Shown: positions 52,852 to 61,225, counted from the first letter of the stretch. The stretch is 64,000 bases of DNA from Chryseobacterium defluvii (GCF_003634775.1 NZ_RBXB01000001.1:620001-684000); one strand, 5' to 3'. Notes: generated by a model from the sequence alone, not told the origin. A program made the numbers and translations.

Positions 52852-53498
52852 ATTGAATTGAATTTCCAGTTTTTATGTATCAAAAAGGTTTTACATTGTT
52901 TGCAAAAATCTTTTTCTTCGTTAGTAGGATTCTTGCCTTCTGCATCTCTCATGAAGCACGTTTTTTCCGGGCAATGTTTTAATCCTTGAGTATGGCCAAG
53001 TTCATGAATGGCTACTTTAAAAAATTGTTCATTGGAATTTTCCTTACTTAACCGGAATGTTGAGGCAACACAGGCTCTTCCAGGTCTGTATCCTAACCCC
53101 ATTACCCCAAAATCTTTGACCTTTCCTTTGGTGACACTGATGTCTTTCGACGTCAGAGCAACGGTAACATATCCCTCTTTGGTTTTCTCTTGCAAAAACT
53201 TAATGATAGAATCTGCCCGGTATCGGTTTCTCTCTTTATAATAAGCATTTTCAGGAAAATCTATGGGCTCCAGAATTTTTACATTCGGGTAAACTTTTTT
53301 TATTTCCCGGGCTACAAATGCTACATTTTCGGGGTTTATATCCGTGAAGGGCTGAACCAATATGGTCATAGAATCATTTGCCTTTACTGTTTTATGCTTT
53401 TTTTCAGTACAGGAAATTATGAATCCAAAACAGAGGAAAAGAAAATACAGGCTATTGCTTTTCAAAGCTTTTATAATGGTTTTTGGTAAGGTAAACAT
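52848..53498 (-). CDS. Archaemetzincin-like zinc protease, lipoprotein
   Basis: Metzincin of the archaemetzincin family. The zinc site is HELGHTQGLKHC followed by the metal-binding CxxC in FCKQC, which together form the AMZ signature. A lipoprotein signal precedes it (CFGFIISC), so it should be anchored in the envelope. The start at 53498 is chosen because the frame open to 53693 would read through the 3' end of the RNase gene in another frame. It overlaps the RNase gene by about 47 bases and barstar by four. Its protease substrate is unknown. Confidence 0.8.
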   Translation of the reverse strand: MFTLPKTIIKALKSNSLYFLFLCFGFIISCTEKKHKTVKANDSMTILVQPFTDINPENVAFVAREIKKVYPNVKILEPIDFPENAYYKERNRYRADSIIKFLQEKTKEGYVTVALTSKDISVTKGKVKDFGVMGLGYRPGRACVASTFRLSKENSNEQFFKVAIHELGHTQGLKHCPEKTCFMRDAEGKNPTNEEKDFCKQCKTFLIHKNWKFNSI

Positions 53499-53967
53499 CT
53501 CCATCCTTCGTAAAAACAATACGATCGGCATTCCTGTTTCCGCAGTTATAATTGACGTCCGCTTCAAAATATTGTTCCCCTTTGGGTAAATTTCCTTCTC
53601 TGTTACTGAACTTGTCACCTCCGATGGCTCTTCCCGGCAAAACTTCACAAAGATTTCCCCGGGAAGGGTTCCAGCCTTGTTTTCGGGCTCCATTTTTTGT
53701 GATGTAATAATCAGGAAGTTTATGATTTTGTTTTACATAACTGATGACCTTCTTTTCTTCGGTCAACTGATCGATAGATTGCTGATCGGAAGAATAAGCA
53801 ACTGTGCTTTCTTCAGAAGATGCGGTTCCGTAGCTTATTTGCCCTGATGCTGAAGCTTCCGTATTGTTTTTCTTTTCATGGTTGAAATTTTTGATAAGAT
53901 ACATTACCAACATTCCGAAAAGCAACCCTGCAAAGGCAAAAAATAACGGTCTTAATTTACCATTCAT
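53452..53967 (-). CDS. Barnase-like ribonuclease, membrane-anchored
   Basis: N1/T1-type RNase in the barnase branch. An N-terminal membrane helix (PLFFAFAGLLFGMLVMYLI) and a Ser/Glu-rich linker precede the catalytic domain from about residue 80. LPDYYITKNGARKQGWNPSR, NLCEVLPGRAIGGDKFSNRE and FEADVNYNCGNRNADRI align with barnase. The catalytic Glu135, Arg145 and Arg149 and His164 match barnase Glu73, Arg83, Arg87 and His102. Two added Cys (108, 142) could form a disulfide, suggesting periplasmic folding. Its barstar lies two genes downstream. All catalytic residues are kept, so the enzyme should be active. Confidence 0.9.
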   Translation of the reverse strand: MNGKLRPLFFAFAGLLFGMLVMYLIKNFNHEKKNNTEASASGQISYGTASSEESTVAYSSDQQSIDQLTEEKKVISYVKQNHKLPDYYITKNGARKQGWNPSRGNLCEVLPGRAIGGDKFSNREGNLPKGEQYFEADVNYNCGNRNADRIVFTKDGDVYLTKNHYKSFEKQ

Positions 53968-54004
53968 AATAAATTCATAATGTTTAATTCTACCATTATA
54001 TCTC

Positions 54005-54796
54005 TTATTCCCTCCATTCCTCCGGAATATCGCATACCGGAATAGGATTCATTTTATGTTGTGCAGCTTTATTCATTCTTTCGAAAATAAGGAATACTTC
54101 CTTATCTCTTCCTTCATAATCGTCTGCCGTTTTGGTTCCATATTCCTTCTGGATCTTTTCAAGCTCAGGATAAGATGCCCCGATCTGATCTTCGTCTGTT
54201 CTTTCAGCATCCCAAAGTCCATCGGTTGGAATTGCTTTCTGAATACTCTCTAAAATATTTAAAGCTTTTGCCAATGTATATATTTCAGTTTTGTAAAGAT
54301 CGGCAATAGGTGAAACATCTACACCACCGTCTCCGTATTTGGTGTAAAACCCGATCCCAAAATCCTCCACTTTATTTCCTGTTCCGCAAACCAATAAGCC
54401 ATGAAGCTGACCAAAGTAATATAAAGTCAGCATTCTGAAGCGAGATCTTGTATTGGCCAATGCCAGATTGTTGCTCCATCTTCCTTCCACGTGATCATGT
54501 ACCACATCTTCGAAAGTCTCAAAAACAGGAGTCAGGTTAATTGTTTTCCCCTGAACATTATTGAACCTGTTCTTCAGGTCAGCGATGTGATCCAATGCAC
54601 GGTTCATCTGGTCTTCTTTTTGACGGATCGGCATTTCCAACAGTAGAACTTCAAGCCCGGTCATGGCGCAAAGCGTGGAAACCACCGCAGAATCTATTCC
54701 TCCGGAAACCCCAACTACATATCCTTTTACATTTGCTTTTACGGCATAATCTTTCAGCCAGCTGACAATATGATCAATTACTTTTTGTGTTTGCAT
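54005..54796 (-). CDS. nadE: NAD+ synthetase (ammonia-dependent)
   Basis: Last step of NAD synthesis: amidates deamido-NAD using ATP and ammonia. The ATP pyrophosphatase loop is VVGVSGGIDSAVVSTL, followed by LANTRSRFRMLTLYYFG, GTGNKVEDFGIGFYTKYGDGGVD and ISDPLY-type segments (PIADLYKTEIYTLA), with the PTDGLWDAERTDEDQIG motif. The 263-residue length has no glutaminase domain, so it uses free ammonia. It sits in a seven-gene leftward operon, 14 bases after the upstream GNAT gene and 37 bases before the RNase. Confidence 0.93.
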   Translation of the reverse strand: MQTQKVIDHIVSWLKDYAVKANVKGYVVGVSGGIDSAVVSTLCAMTGLEVLLLEMPIRQKEDQMNRALDHIADLKNRFNNVQGKTINLTPVFETFEDVVHDHVEGRWSNNLALANTRSRFRMLTLYYFGQLHGLLVCGTGNKVEDFGIGFYTKYGDGGVDVSPIADLYKTEIYTLAKALNILESIQKAIPTDGLWDAERTDEDQIGASYPELEKIQKEYGTKTADDYEGRDKEVFLIFERMNKAAQHKMNPIPVCDIPEEWRE

Positions 54797-54810
54797 TTTT
54801 TATTTTGTTT

Positions 54811-55338
54811 TTAATCTATTCCAAATTCTTTAGGGTATCGTGCTATCCCTGTTATGTTTTTTAATCCGTCTTTTACCAATTCAATAGCCATTCCGTTTTC
54901 TTCAGGAATGTCAAATGGAAAAGAAATTCCAAAATTAGTGGTTTTTTTGTATCCAAACTTAGGATAATAATTTTCGTGTCCTATTAATATGGCAGATTCA
55001 TATCCCAGTTCTCTTGCAATATGATGCCCTTCATGAATAAGCATTCCGCCAATTCCCTGATGTTGGAATGCAGGGAGTACGGAAACCGGAGCTAAAGCTA
55101 AAGATTCAAAAGATTGTAAGTCATTTTCAATGGTGATTTTTGTGAGTAAAATATGACCAACAATTTCATTATTTGCTTCGGCAACAAGAGATAGCTCCGG
55201 AATAAAAGCCTCGGACTTTCTCAATCTTTCCACTAAAAAATGTTCCTGATGATCACTGTATTCCAGATCCCTGAAAGCTTCTTCAATTACCTGAAAAACC
55301 TGTTGATGATCTTTTTCCTCTTCCTGTCTTATTACCAT
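54811..55338 (-). CDS. GNAT family N-acetyltransferase (YhbS-like)
   Basis: Acetyltransferase of 175 residues. Motif A is LALAPVSVLPAFQHQGIGGMLIHEGHHIA, with the acetyl-CoA loop QHQGIG. The following LGYESAILIGHENYYPKFGYKK is the YhbS-like substrate region. Its first base shares the last base of the upstream GNAT gene's stop codon (TAATG), so the two are coupled. The substrate is unknown. Confidence 0.83.
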   Translation of the reverse strand: MVIRQEEEKDHQQVFQVIEEAFRDLEYSDHQEHFLVERLRKSEAFIPELSLVAEANNEIVGHILLTKITIENDLQSFESLALAPVSVLPAFQHQGIGGMLIHEGHHIARELGYESAILIGHENYYPKFGYKKTTNFGISFPFDIPEENGMAIELVKDGLKNITGIARYPKEFGID

Positions 55339-55868
55339 TATCCTGAAATATAATTTTCTTTTTTCAATTCATACCAGAAACAAACTCCATCCGGTTCAAC
55401 AAATTCGCCGGTTTTTTCAAATCCCAGTTTCTTCAAAATATGATTGGAACCTTCATTCCCAGAATGAGCATGAGCGTAAATAACACCTGTCTTTAATTCA
55501 TTAAAACCAAAATCAAGCGATACTTTTGCCGATTCAAGCGCATATCCTTTACCCCAAAACTCAGGAAGAAAACGATAGCCGAGATCATAAATATTCTGGT
55601 AGCCGTTGATAGGTTCGATCAATAATTTTAAGCCGCTCCAGCCAATTAATAGCCCGCTTTTCTTTTCAATGACCGCAAGTCTTCCTGTTCCGTTGTCAAT
55701 ATATTGTTGCTGAATCATTTGTATGACTTTTTCAGATTCTTTTTTATCGGTCAAAGGCTGCATGCCAATATATTTCATGACTTCAGGATTGGAATCCAGA
55801 AGAAACATGCGTTCGACATCATCTTCCTCAAATTTCCGTAAAATAAGTCTTTTTGTTTCCAGTTGCAT
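55338..55868 (-). CDS. GNAT family N-acetyltransferase (RimJ/RimL-like)
   Basis: Acetyltransferase of 176 residues beginning METKRLILRKFEEDDVERMF-type (MQLETKRLILRKFEE), as in the RimJ/RimL group. Motif A is YDLGYRFLPEFWGKGYALES, and the C-terminal motif HSGNEGSNHILKKLGFEKTG is clear. It is 11 bases after the LRR gene and coupled to the next GNAT gene. Members of this group modify ribosomal protein N termini or small amines. The target here is not predictable. Confidence 0.83.
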   Translation of the reverse strand: MQLETKRLILRKFEEDDVERMFLLDSNPEVMKYIGMQPLTDKKESEKVIQMIQQQYIDNGTGRLAVIEKKSGLLIGWSGLKLLIEPINGYQNIYDLGYRFLPEFWGKGYALESAKVSLDFGFNELKTGVIYAHAHSGNEGSNHILKKLGFEKTGEFVEPDGVCFWYELKKENYISG

Positions 55869-55879
55869 GTGATTTGTAT

Positions 55880-56515
55880 TTATTGGGCAGCTCCGAAAAT
55901 AATCAGGTCAGTCTGAGAACCTTTATGAATGGCTGTTTCCTTCATTTTGTTTCCGCCTATATTTAAGGTTTTTAAATTGTAATTCCTGGAAATATCCAGC
56001 TTTTGAAGCTGATTATGCTCAAGGTTCAATTTTTTTAAATTCCTAAGATCACTTACGTCAATCGCTTTTAATTGGTTTAAAGATATAGCTAATTGATCGA
56101 TCCTTGGTAATCCTTTTAAAAAAATATTGTTGATAAAATTATTGTTGACATACACGGAAACCAGATTTTTAAGATTTTCCGCCCTGAATGTAGAGATTCT
56201 GCAGTTGGTGCATGAAAACAGCTGTAAGGCATCCAGATTTTTCAAAGAAATTGTTGAGATTGAATTGTCATCCAGAACAACCATTTTGACTTGGCTGAAA
56301 AAAACAAGATCATCCGCAGAAGTGATTCCTTTTTTCACCAGAAATAAATTGGATACCTGCAGGGCTTCTTTTCCATCTATAAAACCGTCCTTATTGATGT
56401 CGTAATTTTCTATGGCCGCTTTTTCAAAATTCTTGTCCTTAAAATTCAATTTTTGGGCAGTAGAAAACATAACGGTTGCGAATAGGAATAACACAGCAAA
56501 TATTTTATTTTTCAT
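55880..56515 (-). CDS. Secreted leucine-rich-repeat protein with EF-hand-like loop
   Basis: Signal peptide to about residue 20 (ending STAQ). Residues about 38-53 contain DINKDGFIDGKEA, which fits a calcium-binding loop of the dockerin/EF-hand type. The rest is an LRR solenoid: repeating LxxLxxLxLxxN strands such as VSVYVNNNFINNIFLKGLP, LKKLNLEHNQLQKLDI and LKTLNIGGNKM. It is exported and unanchored, with no T9SS sorting domain. It is the first gene of the operon that continues to nadE and the RNase/inhibitor genes. Confidence 0.83.
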   Translation of the reverse strand: MKNKIFAVLFLFATVMFSTAQKLNFKDKNFEKAAIENYDINKDGFIDGKEALQVSNLFLVKKGITSADDLVFFSQVKMVVLDDNSISTISLKNLDALQLFSCTNCRISTFRAENLKNLVSVYVNNNFINNIFLKGLPRIDQLAISLNQLKAIDVSDLRNLKKLNLEHNQLQKLDISRNYNLKTLNIGGNKMKETAIHKGSQTDLIIFGAAQ

Positions 56516-56536
56516 CAGAAATTGTGTTTAAATCAC

Positions 56537-56544
56537 TATTTTTG
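56537..56544 (+). promoter_or_regulatory. -7 box for gldB
   Basis: TATTTTTG, 25 bases before ATG 56569 in the short divergent region shared with the LRR operon. Confidence 0.55.
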
Positions 56545-56568
56545 TAAACTTAAATTTCATGTAAAAAT

Positions 56569-57552
56569 ATGAAGATTTTCAGAACTATTGCACTTTCTTC
56601 CATCTTGGTATTGCTATTGAATTCTTGTAAAAAAGAAGCTCAGGACCAATGGAAGGTTGAAGTGAAGGATCCCGTTGAAAAAATTGAGATGGCGGATATT
56701 TCCAAAGAATTTTACAACCCGAATATTCCGTTGGATCAGTTTAAAGCTAAATTCCCTTGGTTTCAGGGAACTGTTCCTGATGCCGATTTTGTAAAACGAA
56801 GATCCGATGCAGAGGAAATTAAAATATATAAAGAAGCAATCGGTAAAATAGATCAGAATAAGCTTCAGAAGGAGCTACAGGAACTATTTTCCCACATCAA
56901 ATATTATTTTCCAAAGTTCAAAACCCCTAAAGTGTACCTGTTTTCATCCGTTTTACAGATGGTACAGGATCCTGTTTTCTATGATTCTAAAGAAAATCTG
57001 TTGTTTATAGATGTTACAGGATTTATGGGGGAAAACAATCCGAATTACAAAGGATTGGAACTGTATTTCCAAAAATCAATGAACCCACAGAATATTGTGC
57101 CTAAAGTTTCTCAGATTTTTGCAGAAAATGCTGTTGTAGCGACTCCTGATCATCAGAAGTTTATAGATCATCTGATCCTGAACGGGAAAATCATGATGCT
57201 TCAGGATGCATTCTTACCTGACTTACCTGATTACCTGAAGCTGAACTACACACAGAAACAATATGACTGGGCTGTAGCCAATGAAGCTAATATCTGGAAT
57301 TATTTTGTGGAAAGTAATTTGATTTTCGGAGATGATCCGAGATTAGTAGACCGTTTTATTTCTCCGGGGCCTTTCTCAAAATTCTATACGGAAATAGATA
57401 ATGAATCTTCACCCCAGATCGGGATTTTTACAGGATGGCAGATCTGTAAAGCCTATTTTAAGGAAAAGCCGGATACTAAACTGCAGGACTTCCTGAAAAT
57501 GGATGCCACTACAATTTTTAACGAATCAGGGTACAAACCTAAAGCTGAATAA
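56569..57552 (+). CDS. gldB: Gliding motility lipoprotein GldB
   Basis: Lipoprotein required for gliding and associated T9SS function in Flavobacteriia. The signal peptide has lipobox LLNSC (Cys20). The conserved core includes FYNPNIPLDQFKAKFPWFQGTVPD, YYFPKFKTPKVYLFSSVLQ and the C-terminal GIFTGWQICKAYFKEKP. The 327-residue length is normal. It is followed immediately by gldC, as in other gliding bacteria, although many Chryseobacterium are non-gliding and keep these genes for other envelope roles. Confidence 0.92.
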   Translation: MKIFRTIALSSILVLLLNSCKKEAQDQWKVEVKDPVEKIEMADISKEFYNPNIPLDQFKAKFPWFQGTVPDADFVKRRSDAEEIKIYKEAIGKIDQNKLQKELQELFSHIKYYFPKFKTPKVYLFSSVLQMVQDPVFYDSKENLLFIDVTGFMGENNPNYKGLELYFQKSMNPQNIVPKVSQIFAENAVVATPDHQKFIDHLILNGKIMMLQDAFLPDLPDYLKLNYTQKQYDWAVANEANIWNYFVESNLIFGDDPRLVDRFISPGPFSKFYTEIDNESSPQIGIFTGWQICKAYFKEKPDTKLQDFLKMDATTIFNESGYKPKAE

Positions 57553-57576
57553 TAAAAAATTAGAAAAAATAGAAAA

Positions 57577-57903
57577 ATGAGAAAGACTCAGATAACGATA
57601 GATGTTGAACTGGATGAAAACCACATTCCGGAAAACATTACCTGGAATGCACAGGATGGAGGGGTTGAAAAGGAAGAAACAAAAGCGACGATGATCTCTG
57701 TCTGGGATGATAAAGCTATGGAAGCTTTAAGAATTGATCTTTGGACCAAAGAAATGCCGGTAGATCAGATGAAGATGTTTATCCATCAGATCCTTGTTTC
57801 ATTAGGAAATACCTATCAAAGAGCAACAGGGGAAGAGGATGTGGCACAATGGATAGAGCAGATGGCAGAAGAGTTTGCCATTAAGTCAGCGATAAAAATG
57901 TAA
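57577..57903 (+). CDS. gldC: Gliding motility protein GldC
   Basis: Small cytoplasmic protein of 108 residues, the usual partner of GldB. The family start RKTQITIDVELDENHIPENI and the C-terminal EEFAIKSAIKM are typical, with WDDKAMEALRIDLWTKEMPV in the centre. It is 24 bases after gldB in one operon. Its molecular activity is not established. Confidence 0.9.
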   Translation: MRKTQITIDVELDENHIPENITWNAQDGGVEKEETKATMISVWDDKAMEALRIDLWTKEMPVDQMKMFIHQILVSLGNTYQRATGEEDVAQWIEQMAEEFAIKSAIKM

Positions 57904-57973
57904 AAATCAATTTGAAAATTATCACGATATGTTTTAATCTTCAAAATTCTCAAATTACTTAATCATACAAATT

Positions 57974-59113
57974 ATGAATTTTAATACAAAGGTAATACAT
58001 GGCGGACAGCACCACGAATCTGCAACAGGTTCTGTGAATGTTCCGGTTTTTTTAACTTCAACATTTGCACAGAAAAGCCCGGGAGTTCACTCAGGATATG
58101 AATATTCAAGAGCGGCCAACCCTACAAGACAGGCTTTGGAAGACTCTTTGGCAAGCATTGAAAACGGAGCTAGAGGTTTGGCTTTCGGATCTGGTTTGGC
58201 AGCCATTGACTGTGTTTTGAAATTACTGAATCCCGGTGATGAGGTAGTGGCTGTTGATGATTTATACGGCGGAACCTACAGAATGTTTACAAGACTTTTT
58301 GAAAAATACCAGTTGAAATTTACCTTCGTGAATTTTGATGATGTTTCTAAAATTTCTGATGTTATTACAGATAAAACCAAACTGATCTGGGTGGAAACTC
58401 CGACAAACCCTTTGATGAAATTAGTTGATATCAAAGCCGTTGTAGAGATTGCCAAAGGAAAAGACATCCTGGTTGCAGTAGATAATACATTTGCCACCCC
58501 TTATCTTCAAAGGCCGATTGATTTAGGTGCGGATATTGTAATGCACTCGGCTACCAAATATTTAGGTGGTCACTCTGACGTTATTGCCGGAGCTTTAATT
58601 GCTAAAGATGCTGAATTGGGAGAAAAACTTCATTTCATTCAATTTGCAAGCGGAGGGATTTTGGGACCTCATGATTCTTATTTGGTATTAAGAGGAATTA
58701 AAACATTAGCATTAAGGGTTCAAAGACATTCGGAAAACGGAATGGCAGTGGCGAAATATCTGGAAAATCACCCTGCAGTTGCCCAGGTAATCTATCCGGG
58801 ACTGGCATCTCATCCACAATATGAGCTGGCAAAATCCCAGATGAAAGATTTCGGAGGAATGGTTTCTTTTACCTTTAAATCCGGTAAAAAAGAAGATGCT
58901 ATTAAATTTTTAGAGAAACTGAAGGTTTTCACTTTAGCAGAATCTTTAGGCGGAGTAGAATCTTTAGCCAATCATCCTGCTTTAATGACTCATGCTTCTA
59001 TTCCTGCCGAAAAACGTGCGGAATTAGGCATTACCGATGATTTAGTTCGTCTGAGTGTTGGAATTGAAGATGCAGAAGATCTGATTGCCGATTTAGAAAG
59101 AGCCTTTTCTTAA
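57974..59113 (+). CDS. Cystathionine gamma-synthase/lyase family PLP enzyme
   Basis: PLP enzyme of the Cys/Met metabolism family. N-terminal TKVIHGGQHHESATGSVNVP and the tyrosine motif SGYEYSRAANPTRQALE are family hallmarks. The PLP-binding Lys lies in MHSATKYLGGHSDVI. AESLGGVESLANHPALMTHAS is the C-terminal substrate region. At 379 residues it could be cystathionine gamma-synthase (Met synthesis) or cystathionine gamma-lyase. In Bacteroidota the former annotation is common, but the sequence does not separate the two here. Confidence 0.88.
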   Translation: MNFNTKVIHGGQHHESATGSVNVPVFLTSTFAQKSPGVHSGYEYSRAANPTRQALEDSLASIENGARGLAFGSGLAAIDCVLKLLNPGDEVVAVDDLYGGTYRMFTRLFEKYQLKFTFVNFDDVSKISDVITDKTKLIWVETPTNPLMKLVDIKAVVEIAKGKDILVAVDNTFATPYLQRPIDLGADIVMHSATKYLGGHSDVIAGALIAKDAELGEKLHFIQFASGGILGPHDSYLVLRGIKTLALRVQRHSENGMAVAKYLENHPAVAQVIYPGLASHPQYELAKSQMKDFGGMVSFTFKSGKKEDAIKFLEKLKVFTLAESLGGVESLANHPALMTHASIPAEKRAELGITDDLVRLSVGIEDAEDLIADLERAFS

Positions 59114-59130
59114 ATTATAAAATAAATATA

Positions 59131-59613
59131 ATGAGAAAGATTCAGATTTTAGTGTTACTGAGCTTTTTCAGCCAGTTTCTGTATTCTCAGGTAAAACAGA
59201 CCGATGAGTTGTATAAAACGGCTAAAAAGCTGGACAGTTTGATATTTGATATCGGATTCAACAAGTGTGATCTTTCTCATTATAATTCCATAGTCAGCAA
59301 TGACCTTGAGTTTTATCATGATAAAGGCGGAATTACTGCCGGAAAAGAAGCTTTTACAGCGTCCATTAAAAATAATATCTGTGGCGGACCCAACAAAGTG
59401 AAACGCGAGCTGGTTCCGAACAGTATGAAAGTGTATCCTTTGTACAATAATAATGTCTTGTACGCATTTATTCAGGAAGGCGAACACGAATTTTTTGAGT
59501 CTGTTAACGGAAAATGGAACAAAGGAAGCCGTGCAAAATTTACCATTCTATGGATTTTAGAAGGTAAAGACTGGAAAATGAAGCGGGTTCTCAGCTACGA
59601 CCATCACTTATAA
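59131..59613 (+). CDS. Exported NTF2-like (DUF4440-type) protein
   Basis: Signal peptide (MRKIQILVLLSFFSQFLYSQ), then an NTF2-like cone fold: a helix (DELYKTAKKLDSLIFDIG), LEFYHDKGGITAGKEAF with the loop before the sheet, and strands RELVPNSMKVYPLY, VLYAFIQEGEHEFFE and FTILWILEGKDWKMKRVLSYDHH. This matches the DUF4440/SnoaL-like superfamily. It has a large internal pocket; ligand is unknown. It is 18 bases after the PLP gene and 6 bases before the next GNAT gene. Confidence 0.78.
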   Translation: MRKIQILVLLSFFSQFLYSQVKQTDELYKTAKKLDSLIFDIGFNKCDLSHYNSIVSNDLEFYHDKGGITAGKEAFTASIKNNICGGPNKVKRELVPNSMKVYPLYNNNVLYAFIQEGEHEFFESVNGKWNKGSRAKFTILWILEGKDWKMKRVLSYDHHL

Positions 59614-59618
59614 TAACT

Positions 59619-60083
59619 ATGAAAAATACAAGAAAAGCAACTGCTCAGGATTTACCTCAATTAGCTGAATTATTTGATCAGTACAGGATTTTTTATCATA
59701 AAGAATCTGATATTCCGGCGGCAGAAAATTTTTTGAAAGAACGAATTGAAAAACAAGATTCTGAAATTTTTGTTGCTGAAAAAGATAATGAACTTGTAGG
59801 GTTTGTACAATTATACCCTATATTTTCATCTACAAGAATGAAACGCTACTGGTTGCTGAACGACTTATACGTTAATGAAAACCACAGAGGAAAAGGCTAT
59901 TCCAAAGAACTGATCGAAGAGTCGAAAGAACTTTGCCAATCTACCAATGCCTGCGGAGTTTTACTGGAAACAGGAAAGAGCAATGATATCGGAAATCAGT
60001 TGTATCCGGCTTGCGGATTTGAACTGTATGATTCCGTGAACTTCTATGAATGGACAAACAATTCATCTATCAATTATCCTTAA
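59619..60083 (+). CDS. GNAT family N-acetyltransferase
   Basis: Acetyltransferase of 154 residues. Motif A is YWLLNDLYVNENHRGKGYSKELIEES, with the CoA loop RGKGYS, and QLYPACGFELYDSVNFYEWT closes the fold. It starts six bases after the NTF2-like gene and ends close to the DinB gene, so transcription is probably continuous. Confidence 0.84.
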   Translation: MKNTRKATAQDLPQLAELFDQYRIFYHKESDIPAAENFLKERIEKQDSEIFVAEKDNELVGFVQLYPIFSSTRMKRYWLLNDLYVNENHRGKGYSKELIEESKELCQSTNACGVLLETGKSNDIGNQLYPACGFELYDSVNFYEWTNNSSINYP

Positions 60084-60123
60084 TATTTTTATACATTATC
60101 AATTACCTATTACCCATATTAAT

Positions 60124-60627
60124 ATGACAGATTTTCAAAAATACGTTCAAAGATATTTAGACAATATTCCATCCGAAAACTGGCTGGATGAAATGAATAC
60201 ATCAGGAAATAAAACAGTTGAAATGTTTTCCGGACTTACGGAAGAACAATCTCTTTTTGCCTACGATGAAGGAAAATGGACTCTGAAAGAAATGCTTTTG
60301 CATTTATCAGATACTGAAAGAGTATTCCAATACCGCGCATTGGCTTTTGCGAGGGGAGAGCAGGCAGAATTACCCGGCTTTGATGAAAACGGATATGCAG
60401 ATAATTCTTATGGAAACGAAAGAACGTTGGACTCATTACTGGAAGAATATAAGCTGGTGAGAAAATCTTCTCAGATCTTTTTTCAAACCCTTAATCCATC
60501 AGCCTTAAGTAATATAGGAACTGCCAACGGAAACCCAATCTCTGTAGAAACCATCGGGAAATTGATTGTCGGACACAATTATCATCATTTGAATGTTATT
60601 GAAGAAAGGTATTTACCGAGGTTGTAA
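60124..60627 (+). CDS. DinB family protein
   Basis: Second DinB/YfiT superfamily member in the window. ATG 60124 is chosen over a longer frame from 60046 whose extra residues overlap the GNAT gene and lack coding character. The 167-residue protein has the metal-site helices AYDEGKWTLKEMLLHLSDTER and IGKLIVGHNYHHLNVIEERYLP, with His in positions expected for the triad. It likely acts as a metal-dependent thiol transferase or repair-associated hydrolase. Substrate unknown. Confidence 0.83.
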   Translation: MTDFQKYVQRYLDNIPSENWLDEMNTSGNKTVEMFSGLTEEQSLFAYDEGKWTLKEMLLHLSDTERVFQYRALAFARGEQAELPGFDENGYADNSYGNERTLDSLLEEYKLVRKSSQIFFQTLNPSALSNIGTANGNPISVETIGKLIVGHNYHHLNVIEERYLPRL

Positions 60628-60657
60628 AAAGAAATTATATCAAATTACATCAATAGA

Positions 60658-60708
60658 AATGGGCTTTAGCCCATTTTTTTATTGGATTTTTCAATCTGGC
60701 TTTAGCCA
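60658..60708. repeat. REP-like palindromes, left side of the RAYT remnant
   Basis: AATGGGCTTTAGCCCATT (60658-60675) and TGGCTTTAGCCA (60697-60708). The first is identical to the palindrome at 9637-9654. Right-side partners carry the inverse centre. Confidence 0.82.
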
Positions 60709-60744
60709 AAATAACGGAAATGTTTATTTTTGATAAAAACACAA

Positions 60745-61173
60745 ATGTCATTTATCAAAATTTATATTCATATTGTATTTTCCACGAGAAATAGAATTCC
60801 TTATCTACATTCATCCGAACTAAGAATAAAAGTTTGGAAGCATATAAAATAAAATGCTTATGAAAAAGGTGTTTTTTTGGATATGGTAAACGGATATTCA
60901 GATCATTGCCATTGTCTTGTCTCTTTGGGCTCGAATCAAAATATAGAAAAAATTGTCCAGTTGCTTAAAGGAGAATCTTCTTATTGGATCAATAAAAATC
61001 AATTAACAAAAGAAAAATTTTCCTGGCAGGATGAATACTTTGCTGTTTCTGTTTCTGAGTCAATGGTAGAATCTGTAAGAAATTATATTAAGAATCAGGA
61101 AAAACATCATCATAAGAAAAACTTTGCGGAAAAATATCAGGAATTTATTGAAAAGTATAATTTTCAAACATAA
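60745..61173 (+). pseudogene. REP-associated tyrosine transposase (RAYT, IS200-like Y1 family), broken by one TAA
   Basis: In one reading frame from ATG 60745 to the stop at 61171-61173 (142 codons) there is a single premature TAA at 60850-60852. Before it: MSFIKIYIHIVFSTRNRIPY, the usual RAYT beginning. After it: the HUH-like motif DHCHCLVSL (His54, His56 in full numbering), WQDEYFAVSVSES and the Tyr motif SVRNYIKNQEKHH (Tyr114). A GAA-to-TAA change would explain the break. The gene is bracketed by REP-like palindromes of opposite centre, as expected for a RAYT locus. It is a domestication or decay remnant, not an active insertion sequence. Confidence 0.88.
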
Positions 61174-61176
61174 ATT

Positions 61177-61225
61177 TTGGCTAAAGCCAAGAGATTTTTT
61201 ACTTTTATAGACGGGCTAAAGCCCG
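61177..61225. repeat. REP-like palindromes, right side of the RAYT remnant
   Basis: TTGGCTAAAGCCAA (61177-61190) and CGGGCTAAAGCCCG (61212-61225). The centre is AAA rather than TTT, so orientation is reversed relative to the left pair. Confidence 0.82.

Noticed and set aside
53499..53693. Longer archaemetzincin frame overlapping the RNase gene
   Set aside because: The extra 65 residues are the RNase coding region read in another frame and place the lipoprotein signal in the interior.
60877..61173. Short IS200-like protein starting at TTG 60877
   Set aside because: It is the C-terminal part of a longer RAYT frame interrupted by TAA. The conserved N-terminal residues lie in the same frame upstream.
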